From positions 18,056,293-18,120,292 of the forward strand of contig NC_056047.1 in NCBI RefSeq assembly GCF_004379255.2: a stretch of 64,000 nt of DNA. Reading direction: 5' to 3'. Positions 11,021 through 23,888 of the stretch are shown piece by piece. The stretch is from Salvia splendens. Lineage: Eukaryota > Streptophyta > Magnoliopsida > Lamiales > Lamiaceae. Made by a program: the position numbers and the translations under genes. Positions within the stretch are counted from its first letter, which is position 1, and every line of letters begins with the position of its first letter. The notes below the pieces were generated by a model that did not search any database, was not told where the DNA came from, and saw nothing but the letters and a program-made list of their open reading frames with translations.

Positions 11021-13330
11021 AAATCGTTCAGGCTGAGCAGGGGGGAATGTTGCTTTAAAACTTGATATAAGCAAAGCTTATGATCGCATTGATTGGGGTT
11101 TTCTTGAAGTTATGATGGCGGACCTCAGGTTCGATCGTAGATGGATCACCATGATTATGATGTGTGTTCGAAATGTTCGTTACTCAATCTCTGTGAACGA
11201 AAATGAAATAGGGCCAATTCTCTCATCACGAGGTCTTCGACAGGGGGATCCACTTTCACAGTACTTATATGTCCTATGCGCGGAGGGATTAACTATCTTA
11301 CTAAATGAGGCTGAGCAGCGCGGAATCATACATGGAATCTCCATATGTCGAAGCAGCCCTTCCGTCTCACACTTGCTATTTGCAGATGATTCATTTTTGT
11401 TCTTCAGGACAGGCAGTGAACCTTACAAAATCTGGTATCTTATATAGTTCAAATGTGTTTGAGATTCAGAAAGAGATCTTATCAAGTATTATCCAGGTAT
11501 TCACTCCTCTTGATCACAGTCGATATCTAGGATTGCCATCCCTTGTCGGAAGTAATAAAAGATCTATCTTTGCATATATTCGAAATAGACTCTGGGCACG
11601 CATACAAAATTGGAAAAATAGGTTTTTGTCAAGAGTTGGTAAAGAGATTTTATTAAAAGCTGTAGCACAAGCCATTCCCACTTATGCGATGAGTGTTTTC
11701 ATGCTTCCAAGTTCTCTATGTGATGAATTACAGAAGATGATGAATTCCCTTTGGTGGGGGTTCAAAAGACGATGGTGGTAAAAAAGTGAATTGGTTGAAA
11801 TAGGACCGGATGTGTGAGAAAAAATCTGACGGTGGTTTAGGCTTTAGGAACTTGCGATGCTTTAATTTGGATATGCTAGCTAAGTAGGGATGGAGGCTAC
11901 TGAATTCTCAAAATTCTCTTATATACCGCATTTACAAGGCTAGATATTTTCCCAGTGGTGATTTTTTATCTGCGAATTTGAGACACAACCCAAGTTTCAC
12001 CTGGAGAGGTATTCATCAGGCTACCGCTGTGTTGAAAGCGGGACTTAGATGGAGAGTTGGTAATGGTATAAAGATTCGAGTATGGCATGACCCTTGGCTA
12101 CCAAGAGAGTATGATTTCAAGGTCGATCAGGCGAACAACTTTATCCCTTCCGAACTCCGCGTTGCCGACTTACTTGACCAGTCTCAAACTCAATGGGATT
12201 TGGATAAAGTTTGTAATGTATTCAGCGAACATGACATCCCTATCATTCTATCTATCACTATCTCCTCGACCACCCCAGACATATGTATTTGGCACTTCGA
12301 TAAATGCGGCACTTACACAGTGAAATCCGGTTATTATGTTGCATCACATCTGAATAGAGTATCCGAACCACTCCATGTTACTGATTGGAAGAAGATAAGG
12401 AAACTCCACATTCCCCCAAAAGTCTGTGAATTCCTATGGCGTGTGTTACACAATGTTTTATCAACAAAATGTCACTTACAACAACGCGACATATCTATTG
12501 ATAGTACTTGTGATTGCGGCGCCTCGGATGAAGATCTCAACCATGCCCTATTGACTTGTCATAAAGCAAGAGCCGTGTGGCAAAATTGGGGAAAATGTGA
12601 AACAACTTTATCACTTCCTTTTGTAGAATGTTATCAAACTATCATGGAGTTAAACAACAGACATTTGATGGAGGAGTTGATTATGATTTCTTGGCGAATT
12701 TGGTGGGCGCGCAACCAGGTAGTATGGAGTGGAAATTGTGTTCCACCCGGAGTAATAGTTGACCAAGTTAAGGAAACACTTGTAGAATGGGAAATGGCTC
12801 AAGGTGAAAAACGAACATGTCCTCCCGCAGACCCCACAGCTCCTCGCGAACCTCCACAATTCGCCACTGGAACAACCCCATCCAAAAGCTGGCAGTGTTA
12901 TGCGGATGCAGCCACATTCGCTGAGTCCAAGATGATCGGTACATGTTCTTTATTGCTATCGCATGATAGTTTATTTCTTCATGCTTTTTCATCTTGTCAG
13001 TATGGGATTTTTCCTCCCCGTGTATCTGAAGCGATAGCCATTCGTACTACGCTTCAATATGTTTCTCAACACTGCCCCGAGCCAGGTATCATTTATACAG
13101 ATGCACAAGGAGTAGTCTTCTCCATTATGAACACATCACCCGATTGGTCCGAATACGGAGCCGTCATAGGAAATGTCAACAATTACTACTACAGAGACCT
13201 GACGTGGTAGTAGCTTGGGTTCGTCGTTCAAACAATATATTAGCACATATTATAGCTCATAACTCTTTTATGTATCCTCCTTGTAGGTTTTGATCTTTTA
13301 TTCCGGATTGTATCATTGAATACTTTTATT
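11021..13330 (+). pseudogene. L1-type LINE: RT, zf-RVT and RNase H remains
   Basis: The conserved RT order is visible: KLDISKAYDRIDW, then GLRQGDPLSQYLYVLCAEGL, then LLFADDSFLFF (catalytic FADD). These are followed by GILYSSNV, the YLGLPSLVG block, and KEILLKAVAQAIPTYAMSVF. Next comes a long open stretch (11978-13210) with the zf-RVT region (a WRVLHNVLSTKCHL-like segment, Cys-rich CDCGASDEDLNHALLTC). It ends in an RNase H-like domain (YADAATF, YTDAQGV), finished in another frame at about 13290. Lesions include in-frame stops near 11034 and 11885, a deletion of about 20 codons after FLFF, and frameshifts near 11780 and 13190. The 5' half (endonuclease) is missing. Coding is on + and the Copia-derived element splits it. 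Confidence 0.88.
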
Positions 13331-13339
13331 AAATCCACC

Positions 13340-13524
13340 TAGGGGTGAGCAAAAAAACCGAAAACCGAATATCCGAACCAAACCAAACAGAAATTTTGAA
13401 ATTCGGTTCGGTTATTTCAGTTTTTCGGTTCGGTTCAGTTTTGAAAATATAAAAATTTCGATTTTTCGGTTCAGTTCGGTTCAGGCGAAGAAAAAAACCG
13501 AATAACCGAATTTATTTAATTATT

Positions 13525-13591
<67 letters not shown>

Positions 13592-14391
13592 ACTTTTATT
13601 TAATTATAACTAAAAGTAAAACCCTAATTGGAAACTCAATAACTCAATGATTCTTAAAACCGGGACCAAATTAATTATTTTCAGTGGCCCAATTCAATTT
13701 AAAAAAATGGCCCAATCTCCTACTGTACTCCCATCCGTCGGCCTACTCCCTCCCTACAACTCCAAAAATCCCCAAATCATCTCAAACCCTAGCTCGCCTA
13801 CATCTCTCTCATCCCTCTCGTCGACGCCGCAGGGCAGCCGCCCTTCCCGCGCCTCGCGGCGGCGTCCTGCAACCTCCGACACCGCCTTCTCCCCACCTCC
13901 CTCCGTCTACTTCACCCCTCCTTCATTTCTCCCTCACAAATCAAAATCTCGGTTGAAACGAATAACCCTAACTTCTCTCTCTTCCTCTCAACGAGTCGTT
14001 CCACTGACCGTCGTTTCGGAGGTACCGTCGTCGAGCTTGGCTTGGAGCTAGCCGATCTCCAACGACGCCTCAGTCACCGCTTGCTCATCCCACGACCGCC
14101 ATTGCACGTCGGGAATCGCGTGCAGCCTCTACTCTCCACTGCACGTGATGCTCCGCCGTCGGGTCGCCACTGTCTCGCACGTCGATTTTTCAGTTTTTAT
14201 ATAATTTCGGTTTTTCGGTTTAATTCGGGTTTTTAAGTTCGGTTTTCGGTTTTTTGGTTTTCGATTTTGGTTCGGTTTTAATTTTAGGTGAAATTCAGTT
14301 TTTCGGGTTCGGTTCGGTTAGGGCGAAAAACCGAACCGAAACCCGAATGCACACCCCTATTTAGTTTCGATTTTTCGGGTTCGGTTCGGAT
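13340..14391. mobile_element. hAT-like non-autonomous element with a gene-like insert
   Basis: The ends are mirror images: TAGGGGTGAGCAAAAAAACC at the left and, inverted, TAGGGGTGTGCATTCGGG at 14359. Both run into arrays of GGTTCGGTTTTTCGG. A near-duplicate AATCCACC / TATCCACC (about 13332-13339 and 14392-14399) suggests the true right edge is 14391. Inside are an (AT)n tract at 13529-13588 and a GC-rich stretch at about 13700-14180 that resembles a 5' UTR and the start of a plant gene (CTCTCTC, GCCGCC, AAACCCTAG). No transposase is visible. Confidence 0.65.
13529..13588. repeat. (AT)n microsatellite
   Basis: About 60 bp of nearly pure AT dinucleotide inside the hAT-like element. Confidence 0.95.
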
Positions 14392-14661
14392 TATCCACCG
14401 TTGTTCCTTAAAAAAAAGAAAAAATTAAAATGAGTAGGAGTACTCCGTATTTAGTTTCTCTTTGGGATTCCAAAACTAGAATCCATAGTGATAAAATTAA
14501 AAGTATGATCAAAACAATAATAGTGATAAAAAAATGCTCTATATATAATCAATTGGATTATAAAACTGATTATAATGAGATTGGAATTGGATCGAAATTA
14601 CATGAGAATCATGGTTCATTCGGTACATGGGAATCATGAGATTAGAATTTGATTGAAATTA

Positions 14662-15515
14662 TACGGCATCTTCAGTGGGCGGATGTCCCACTAGGACATC
14701 AACTAGAACTTCCCAAAAACACCTCCTGCCACGTCACTAGGACTTCCCATCCCACTGCCACGTCACTAGGACATCCCCTTCACAATCCGCCCTTCCCACT
14801 AGGACTTCCTGCAATAAAAAAAATCACAAATTCACAAATATACGTAACAGAATTATAATTTTGACACGGAATACGGGAAAATTGCAAATGCTTCATTTAA
14901 AAAAATTACATAAAAAAAAGAAAAAAATTACATAATAAAAAGAAAAAATTACATAATAAAATTTTTGACTCGGCTCACTCCTTCTCGTCCGTGCCGCCCT
15001 CGCCGTCACCCGTGCCGCCCCCGTCGTCCCCGCCGCTAATCTCGGCGCCATCATCTCCAATGGGTGGCATGTCCAAATCGCGCCGACATCCATCGATGAC
15101 ATCCTTCAACATCCTTTTGTACACAGGATCTGTCGTGCTATGCCACCTATGCATGGTCCGGACCAAGCTAGTCGTTATCAGCGACTCGCTCGTGCCGGGG
15201 AGGTTCTGTCGTTCTCCATTAAGTAGAAATGAAATTTGTAGTAAAAGAAGAGAGAAACTTGTTAACACAAGTGGTGTGAATGAAATGACGGGCAACGAGC
15301 CGTATATATAGAGTTTTAAAAAAAAAAAAAAAAATTTAATACCGGACGTCCGACCCACACCACAATGGCTGACGTCCGCCCGCCCGTCGCCCGCACGTCC
15401 GAGGACATCCGACGTCCTTACGGGACGTCCGTATCCTACCTTCCACGCCACAATGGCGGACGTCCCGGTCGCCCGTCGCGGATGTCCGACCGGACGTCCG
15501 CCATTGGAGATGCTC
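14662..15515. mobile_element. Small Harbinger-like derivative
   Basis: The right end reads GCGGACGTCCGCCATTGGAG in part and closes with GATGCTC then TTA. Inverted, this matches the left GGCATCTTCAGTGGGCGGAT. TTA flanks both ends (14659-14661, 15516-15518). On the - strand a TATATATACGG box near 15310 is followed by CACCACTTGTGTTAACAAG and an ATGGAGAAC start. The 48498-50458 element has the same arrangement, so the two are relatives. Only fragments of ORF1 remain (an Asp/Gly-rich tail ending at 14975). Confidence 0.7.
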
Positions 15516-15518
15516 TTA

Positions 15519-16040
15519 CAAATGAAATTGATTATAATGGAATTTAATTCTAAATCCGTTGTTTAGTGTGTGTTCAGAGTGTGTGAAGCTGTCTAATTTT
15601 ATAAAACTTGAAATTTCAATTATTTATTTGTTAAAGGAATTTTAATTGTGGAATTGTAATTTAATTTTTAAATCCATAAATTTTTCGGTACCAATTAAAT
15701 TTGAAATTGAAAGCTTGAATTCCATGATCCGAACAGAGTCTTATAAGACATTCAGATATTCGATCTGATTTTTGAATACTCCCAATTGATCCAAAAATGT
15801 AAATTATGAGAGAATAATCTAAAACAATCCGAAAATTCAATTTTTCAAAAATAATTTAAACACCGAAGTGAAGCGATTCGAAAGCACAACTTTTATTGCG
15901 TGAAGTACAAGCTCACTGAAATGTAAACAGAGGTATGGTTAAAACGGTGCGAGTGAAGAAGTATTCAAATTAGGGCTTTTGAAAAGCAAAACCCTCCATT
16001 TTCCCACACACTCGTGCTACACAGCAACCCAGCGTCCACA
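15519..16040 (+). promoter_or_regulatory. NUP93 upstream region
   Basis: AT-rich, with no ORF or transposon end that I recognise between the Harbinger-like derivative (ending 15515) and the NUP93 start codon. It contains the promoter and 5' UTR by position. I cannot place a convincing TATA box or start site. Confidence 0.5.
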
Positions 16041-19000
16041 ATGACGAGCGATGCCGACATGAGTGGTTGGACTGGTCTGCTGCATTCTTCTTCCAAGCTA
16101 ATCGAACAAGCCGCTCCTTCTGCTCAGTTTCCGCCGCTTCAGGTATGGACCACAATTGCTGCCGATATGTTTTCTCATTTCGAGATTTGGTCATTTGAAC
16201 TGCTTTTCTGCTGTGTTGTGGCGGAAACAGAGGAATTTGGATCAGTTGGAGGCTCTCTCGAAGAAGCTCAAGGCCAAAACCCTACGCGCCGAAGCTCCGT
16301 CCCAGTCTATTGCGGCTACTAGGTTTTTTCTCGTTTTATTTTTTTCGATGCCTTTTTGTATTATGTGAACTGATGTTGTTTCTTTACCGGTTAGTTGCAA
16401 ATTGCGTGTTTTGTTCAAGTGGAGCTTGGTTTGATCAAATTTTAGGTTGGAAATAGTGACAGAAAATTTGATGGAGATCGGAGTTCCAAAATGAGTAGCA
16501 TTCTAAGAATTCTGTAGAGTTGTGGGGTTCCAAAATGGATATTCCTTAGGCATTGGTAATTTGAAACCTGAGTTTTAAAATAAACAAGTTTTATGAGATT
16601 TTGTAGTATGAGTGAGGGAATGTAAGTGACCACTGCGTGTATTTCATAACTTTTTTCTGAGTTATTGTCTTATTTTTTTTGTTGGCAGGCTATTAGCTCG
16701 GGAGGGGTTAAATGCGGAGCAGCTAGCTCGTAATCTCAAGTCCTTTGAATTAAAGGTAGAAGAACTCATCCTTCCGTATTGCTGTGTATTAGTGTATCGT
16801 CCTTCTGACAAGTACCTATTGAACTTACAAAATTTCCAGTTTCCATGTCCTCTGAAATAGTACTATGCAGAATTGCCTAGGTTGATTACCAGTTATTATT
16901 AAATAAATACAATCTTTATACTCTATCACATGATGGCTTCTTATATTCATTTTACTAGATTTATCTTGGATGTAGTACTGAATAGTTTCTTGAGAAGTTT
17001 TTCATTTTTAAATACTCACATCATATCTTTCATGTATTACAGTTTCCACCTTTCTCTTTCCTCTCTCTTCTCTCTCTCTCTCTCTCTCTTTATTTACTTA
17101 TAGGATGTTGATTTTTTATGTTCATCTCTCTGGGTTTTAAAATTCTCCCTGTAAAGACCACATTTGAAGATGTATTTCCTGCCGAGGCAACAACAGTTGA
17201 AGAGTATCTCCAACAGGTAATTTCATTCTTTTTAAACATAAGCACCATTGATGCCTTAAATAGATTAAAAAAACGGAAGAGGCAAGATATTAGTGGAATT
17301 TCCTAGTCCTTATAAACGAGCACAATATTTGCTGAAATTCAGGTCCATGAAATGGCAATGCTCTCAGCTGTTCAGGAAGCTCAGAAGGATAATCTTAGAA
17401 GTTTCAATGATTATATGATGTCTGTATTGCAGGTATGCCAATCAGCATTGGCTTCATATTAAGCATACTTGATGAATACCTTTTGTTGAATTTCTTGAAA
17501 TCAATCTGTCATGCGAAACTTATCGTTTCAGGAGGACTGGCAAAAGGAAAAAAGAGATTTTCTTCAGAGCCTGAATCGAATTTCAATACTACCCAAAACA
17601 AATGTCCATGATTCGAGCAGTGGAGTTAGTCGCCAGGGTCAAATAGTACCTATGACTTCAAGCCCTGGGCTTTCGTCAGGACAATCTGGTGCCGAGCTGG
17701 CACTTATGGCTGATAAACCCATAGTTGAAAAAAAGGCTGCAGCATATGCAGAAGTTGTGAAGAATCTTAACAGTGCTAGACAGCATGGTTCACCCTTCAA
17801 AGTAAGACATGAAATCATAAACCAAATCTTTCAAGTTACCTGCGTAATTCCAATTAATCGCCAGTGCCTTAACTAACATGAACTCGGCATTATCGAATCC
17901 GTCTTCTCAAGGATCATGAGACAGGGATTTCTCTCATACTTTTATATGGCTATTTCAACATAGTGTAAAGTTAACTATGCTGAACTAATTATGTCTATCC
18001 TCAGCCTGCTGCAGCTTTTAAAAGTGCATATGAAAGTCTGAGAATTGACTCATCTGGATCAAAATCTGTCGGCATGCTGAAGATTTGGCATCTAATTATG
18101 GTATGTTTGCAAGTGGAAATAATCAGTACTTATTGATGCAAGTTCTTGTTTCCCAAGCCCAGACACAGAACTTTACAGTTTTTTTATTGATGCACAATAT
18201 TACTGGCAGACATTAATGGGTGAGGACCCAAGTGTAAAACGGAGTGTTTCTAAGAGAATGTCCTTAGTGATTGGAGCTCGGCACCATCTGGAGTGGGGAC
18301 ATGAGAAGTATGTAATGGATATGATTCACAGTCATCCTGCGCAGGTAAATTATTTCAATGTTTTTTGTTGTGTGCTACTGTGTTTTAGCGAACATGGCCT
18401 GCCTTATCCTCAGTTTTAGGCTGTTAGAACATAATTCTTATTAGGATTCTTCAATTACTAAATGTAAAATAATTGCTTGGTTATACCTTTTAGGCCTCCA
18501 GGTGTTTGCTTAGGTTGTGCATATATTCTCCATTCATTTGGTTATGATTTGAAGTTATAAAACTGTTTATATTCTTTATGATTATAGGCTGCTCTTGGCG
18601 GGGCTGTTGGCAATCTGCAAAGGATTCGTGCCTTCCTTCGGGTTTGTTTGAGCTCACATCATTATAATTGAACATATGTCAGTGTACAAATGGATGTATG
18701 CGTCTTACTGTGCTTGTTTTTAAATTTCTACACCTTTTTGTTTTGCAGATGCGTTTAAGGGAATATGGAGTTCTTGACTTTGATGCTGGTGATACCCGTC
18801 GACAGCCTCCTATAGACACCACATGGCAGCAGGTTTATTACTCTTCTTGGTAGCATGAATATCTGTGAGAATCTGATTGTGAGTTGATGACCATCAGGGC
18901 ACAGCATTTTATATTTTTACATATTAAAGTAGTTATTCAAGAAACGGAGATTTTAAAAGAGTGATCTAGGCAGCCTCTTATTTTATTAGATATACTTCTG

Positions 19001-21219
19001 ATTGGAAAATTTGGAAAAGTAGCTAATTCCTTCAGGGTTAAATAGTGGCTGATCTTCTTGTTTTTTATGATATTAGAATTTTTCGGGCAATAAACTTCAT
19101 TGCTGCTAAGTTATGGTGTGCACTAAGTTACTCCCCCTCTTACTCCCCCCTAACTGAGTTGGTCTGTCAAATTTGTTAACAGATATACTTTTGCCTGAGA
19201 ACTGGATACCATGAAGAAGCTCTGGGTGTTGCACGGACATCTCGTGTCTCCCAGCAATTCACTACGCTGGTACAAGTAGTATAAATGCTCCTTCATTAAT
19301 CATCTAGTCATTTTTCAAGCTTATTAGCTTCTTTGTTTTGCTAGCTTGCTGAGTGGATTTCTACGGGAGGCATGGTATCAACAGAGACTGCAGCTTCTGC
19401 TTCAGAAGAATGCGAGAAAATACTAAGGATGGTTGATCGAGTTGGTCGGCCATCATATGACAAGAAAAAGTTACTCCTGCATGCTATTATATCTGGCTCC
19501 AGGAGGCTGATTGACAGGTTGCTTAGAGAGCTACCTACTATCTTTAATACAATTGAAGATTTCTTATGGTTCATGTTGTCTGCTGTACGGGAAAGCTCTG
19601 GTGGTTCCTCTTCTTCGGTTGTCCTCAATGGCGGAGTATCATCTTACAGTTTGGAGGATTTGCAGGCGTATCTAAATAAATTTGAGCCATCATATTATAC
19701 AAAGAATGGAAAGGATCCTTTGGTTTATCCATATGTATTACTTTTAAGCATCCAGCTTCTTCCGGGCATTCTTCATTTGTCAAAAGATATTGGAGATAGT
19801 GGATTTAGTGTTGATTCAGTGCATATATCAATTGTGCTAGCTGATTATGGTATCCTTCCTGAAGGTTCTGGGTCAGGACAAAAACTTGGAGTGATGGATG
19901 CCCTGGCTGAGGTGTCCAGCATCATTAGGCAATATGGGGCTGAGTATTTGCGCCATGGTTACCTTTCAATGGCATTAGAGTATTATGCTCAAGCAGCTGC
20001 CGCCGTGGGTGGTGGGCAATTGTCATGGATTGGAAGAGCTAGCATGGATCAGCAAAGGCAGATGACCCTGATGTTGAAGCAACTTTTGACAGAGATTCTT
20101 TTACGTGATGGTGGTATATCCCTTTTGCTTGGCTCAAGAGGTGCTGGAGAAGAAGGTCAGTTGGGAAGATTTTTGACTGATGGACAGAAAAGACAAGAGT
20201 TTTTGTTCGAAGCTGCCCGACAATGTCAGGATGCTGGTTTATATGATAAAGTAAACTCTCTTTTATGTTTCTTATCCAAGTCTGAGTTGATAAGCCTGCC
20301 CTGTAATGATTTTTTTGCTATTTCCTGATTAATGCTTTCTGAACCCCTTGATTTTGTTCAGCTAACTTTACCTTCTCCTTTCAGTCTATAGAGATTCAAA
20401 AAAGAATCGGGGCATTTTCTGCTGCGCTGGATACAATAAACAAGTGTCTATCTGAAGCTATTTGTGCCTTATCACGTGGCACTCTGGATGGTGAAAGCCG
20501 GATCACTGGACTTATACATTCTGGAAATGATATCTTGGAAACATTCAAGTACTACCCAGAAATCAGGTTTTTATTTCTTGCCCGTTTCTTGTTCTAGATC
20601 TAGGGAGGCAAACATTGATGTCTCTGTCGGCTTTAATTTGATAAAAGCATTTCATTTTACTTCTACATCTACCTTGTTTCTGCTTTTAAAATGGATGATT
20701 CTGTTCATTGCGGCTATAAGTGGAATAATTGCTAAGTTTCTACGTTCTGCAGGCCTCAGGAGAGAGCCACTGTAATTGAGCAACAAAACGTGCTGAGGCA
20801 GCTTGAAGCAATCTTAGCCATCTATAAACTTGCGAGGTCTGGGAATAAGCTAGATGCATTGAGGGAGATTGCAAGACTTCCATTTCTTCCACTGGACCCG
20901 AGATCTGCAGATTTCACACCTGATGCCTTCCAAAACGTGTCACCTCATGTTGAAGCCTGTGTACCAGGCCTTCTCAAAGACGCTCTCAATTGTTTGGACA
21001 ACGTCACTGATACAGATGGATCTCTCCGTGCTATGAAAGCGAAGGTAAAAAAAACTGTAGTTTATGTTTCGTGTTGGCTTTACCGTTTGCTTCTGCAAAT
21101 TATGATCGTTATTTCATTGACACAACAACTGAATTTTGCAGATCGCCAACTTTCTTGCCAACAACATTAATCGGAGCTGGCCTCGTGATTTGTATGAAAA
21201 GATTGCTCGAAGCTTGTGA
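16041..21219 (+). CDS. NUP93: Nuclear pore scaffold protein NUP93 (Nic96 family)
   Basis: Structural nucleoporin of the inner ring of the nuclear pore. Exons, all with GT/AG junctions and joining in phase: 16041-16142, 16231-16322, 16689-16755, 17157-17216, 17343-17432, 17532-17801, 18005-18100, 18210-18344, 18588-18641, 18749-18832, 19183-19269, 19345-20250, 20385-20566, 20753-21044, 21142-21219. They total 2595 nt and give 864 aa, the usual plant length. The N terminus (DMSGWTGLLHSSSKLIEQAA) matches plant NUP93, followed by a helical segment (LDQLEALSKKLKAKTLR). The Nic96 domain fills the rest, with YLNKFEPSYYTKNGKDPLVY, QYGAEYLRHGYLSMALEYYA and the C-terminal NRSWPRDLYEKIARSL as the clearest blocks. 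An upstream in-frame GTG exists, but the ATG at 16041 fits the family. No lesions. It is tail to tail with INO80. Confidence 0.97.
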
Positions 21220-21896
21220 ATTTTGTTGGTAGAATCATGTTTATAACTTGTCCATGAGGATTAATGTGCATTTTTGTGGTATCCCTTGTTTGAACAAGGT
21301 TAGTTACTCTGTGAGAGTAACGGCAATTCCTTTTTTCTTCCTGGCATAGGTCGTTTTTGTAGTACGTAACTCTTAAAATTTGTGATCCAATTTCTAACGT
21401 GTTATATTTAAACCAAACATGCTAACGGTAATGAGCTTATTTTTACATAGAACTAGAAGATGCCAATTTCAATATTTACTACCTCTATAATCAATTTACA
21501 AGCTTGGCTTAGCTCGAAATTCCATCAAGTAATAATTGATTTGTTTAAACTTTGAGAGCATTGGTTTTGAAAGGAGTTTTCTTCCAACTCAACTTTCAGT
21601 TGGTTGTTTATTTTTATTAGTATTTTGTTTCAATATATGTTCCACTTTGTTTGATTTCTTTGCTTCAGTCGTAGTATAAAAAGTGTAGTATGTATACGAC
21701 TTGATATTTGTTTTCTATTTCTAATAATTGCAAAATGTTGTACTCTTCAAACAGTTATCATGTCAACCGAAAATGGAGAAAATGAGAACACCAACACTGG
21801 AATGAAACAGCATATAGTCGCAAAGCTTTGACACTTAATGACTTGATATAAGAGTAACTACTAACTACTACTATTCAGTTGTTCCTTGTACATTCT
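21220..21896 (+). other. NUP93 3' flank
   Basis: AT-rich sequence between the NUP93 stop and the MULE target duplication. It should hold the 3' UTR and polyadenylation signals. No ORF or repeat structure is visible. Confidence 0.5.
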
Positions 21897-21905
21897 CTAG
21901 ATTCA

Positions 21906-22230
21906 TGGGTTAATTCTTTTTTAGTTCTAGGGGGTTTTTTAAATTCCATAAGTGTACTAATTTTTTTTTTATTTCAGCTTTGGGAAAGACGTATGATCCT
22001 CATGCATCGCCCGTTAATGAAACGCATGACCGTGATGCGTTTTATAGGAAGACGCATGAAAGACATGCGTCGGTCAATTTTTTTAATTTTTTTAGAAGAC
22101 GCATGAGGGTCATGCGTCTTCCAATAAAACGCATGAAAGACATGCGTCGCTTATTTTTTTAATTTTTTTAGACGACGCATGACCCTCATGCGTCTTAGGG
22201 TAAAACGCATGAGGCTCATGCGTCTCTATT
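21906..22230. repeat. MULE left TIR
   Basis: It pairs inverted with 36027-36351 over its whole length. The outer part includes TTCTTTTTTAGTTCTAGGGG and ATTCCATAAGTGTACT. The inner part is a palindrome array. Confidence 0.9.
21988..22224. repeat. Array of seven 20-21 bp palindromes in the MULE TIR
   Basis: Seven units of the form (G/A)ACGCATGA-NNN-TCATGCGT(C/T), some slightly decayed, begin near 21988, 22021, 22051, 22098, 22128, 22174 and 22204, about 30-47 bp apart with T-rich spacers. The right TIR keeps four or five. Such repeats could bind transposase, or drive hairpin RNA if transcribed; neither can be shown here. Confidence 0.85.
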
Positions 22231-22940
22231 TTAAACAAAACAGAGGCAATAGCTCATTCTGCGCGAGAGAAAGAGAGAAAGGGGCGATTTCTTGGTGATT
22301 TCCCGTCATATTCCGCTATATTTCAGTAAGTTTTCTTCAATCTTTCAACATTTATCCCTTATTTGGTGTTTATTGCATATTTTGTGTAGGTTTCTCCCAA
22401 TTTTGTAAATTAGGGTTTATAACAAATTGTTCAATTTTGGCCGATGTTTTGTTGTTTTGTTAATTGTAATGGATTTTATTGGTGAAATTCATTCTATTGT
22501 ATAGTTTTTGATATGTTTGAGATGCTTGGTGTTGTGATTTTGGTTGTTATTGGAGAAGAGAGTAGGGGTTTGATAAGGCTCGTTTCATGCATTGGTTTTT
22601 GGTGATATCACATGCCTTTTTTGGGAGATAATGCGCAAATTTAAGATTAAGTGTGCAGATATTGGCTGGGTCAAGTAGATGCTGCAAATTGACCTAGCAG
22701 ATGCAAAATGAGCATGAAAGGAGTAAAAATTATCAAAAATTCGCTAGGTCAAAGAGAATTATCAGGAGAGCAGGTACGTGAAAAATCTGTCGGACCTAGG
22801 AACACACACAAATTACCTGGGGCAGGGAAAATGGAGCAGAAAAAAGTGAAGAAAGGAGCAGATTTAAAAGATCCTATTTTAAGGGTACAAACGTCAAATC
22901 ATGAAGAGCATACCCTAGGGATTCGAGCTTGAAGCCTCCC

Positions 22941-22948
22941 TATATAAA
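22941..22948 (+). promoter_or_regulatory. LTR TATA box
   Basis: TATATAAA in the context CTCCCTATATAAAGGGACC. The 3' LTR keeps the same box at 29934-29942. It would set the retroelement transcription start about 30 bp downstream. Confidence 0.6.
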
Positions 22949-23888
22949 GGGACCAACATGAATGAAGAAGGCAGCGCTTAACGCTACCATTCTCGTAGTT
23001 TAGGTAGGAAACTCTCATAGGCGCTTAACGCCACTACTCTCTTAGCTTAGTTTAGTTGAGTTGCTGATTCCTTAGCTTAGTTTAGATAGTTCACTACTTT
23101 CTTAGCTTAGTTCAATAGTTTCGACGGTGGAATTGACGACTCCGGCGTTGGATCCTTGCTTTCTTTACCGCTTTTGAGACGATGTAGTTAGATCTCGAGT
23201 TTAATCGGAGGAATTGACGACTCCGCCGTTGGATCTCGACTTATTTCCAGTTTTATGAAGCTTTGGTGTTTATTTTCATGTTGATGATGCTATTTACTCA
23301 TGTTTCTTGGATGCTTTTCGCAATTGGTGGCTTAGATGTTTAGATCCATGATATTTACATGATTTCCAGTAGTTTAGAGGTTGAGATCTAGTTATTCACG
23401 TGCTCGATTTCTGAGATCTGTTAGTTTAGGTGATGCATGCAAGATTAATCTGTGTTTATTCCGCTTTCTGCTTGACCCAGGAGAGTAGATCTGGCAGTTC
23501 TAGCTTGAATTTCGTGTTTACGTCTCGTTTTGAAGCATGCTCTGTTTTATTTCATCAATGGTGTTGAAGCTCTGTTCCATGCTTTGTTTTTACTTGGTTG
23601 TTTGCAGAAGATGAAGTAAGAGGTTGTTAGAAATCAGATCTGTTTTTTGCTTTTGCTTTTTTTGCTTTTCACAGTTTCTGCCAGCCCCAGCCAGTTTAGG
23701 AAAAATGGTCCCCACTTGCTTTTGCATCTTTGTCAGTGATGTGTAATTTTTGAGTTCAATTATCAAGTATAAGATCACACAAGTTTAATAAAATAGCTCT
23801 AATATTACAGCAATACTTCAAGAGTACAACGTCGAATGTAATACTTCTAGTGTCGATCCACATGGAAGGAATTGATTATTTAATTCTA

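Noticed and set aside
13647..14051. 134-codon Ser/Pro-rich frame as a host gene
   Set aside because: It lies inside a hAT-like element, has no conserved domain I recognise and competes with other open frames. At best it is a captured fragment.
19372..20328. 318-codon frame as a separate gene
   Set aside because: It is exon 12 of NUP93 read into the next intron.
22708..22932. 74-codon open frame in the left LTR
   Set aside because: Covers the LTR promoter region, has no recognisable protein and is not conserved as a frame in the other LTR.
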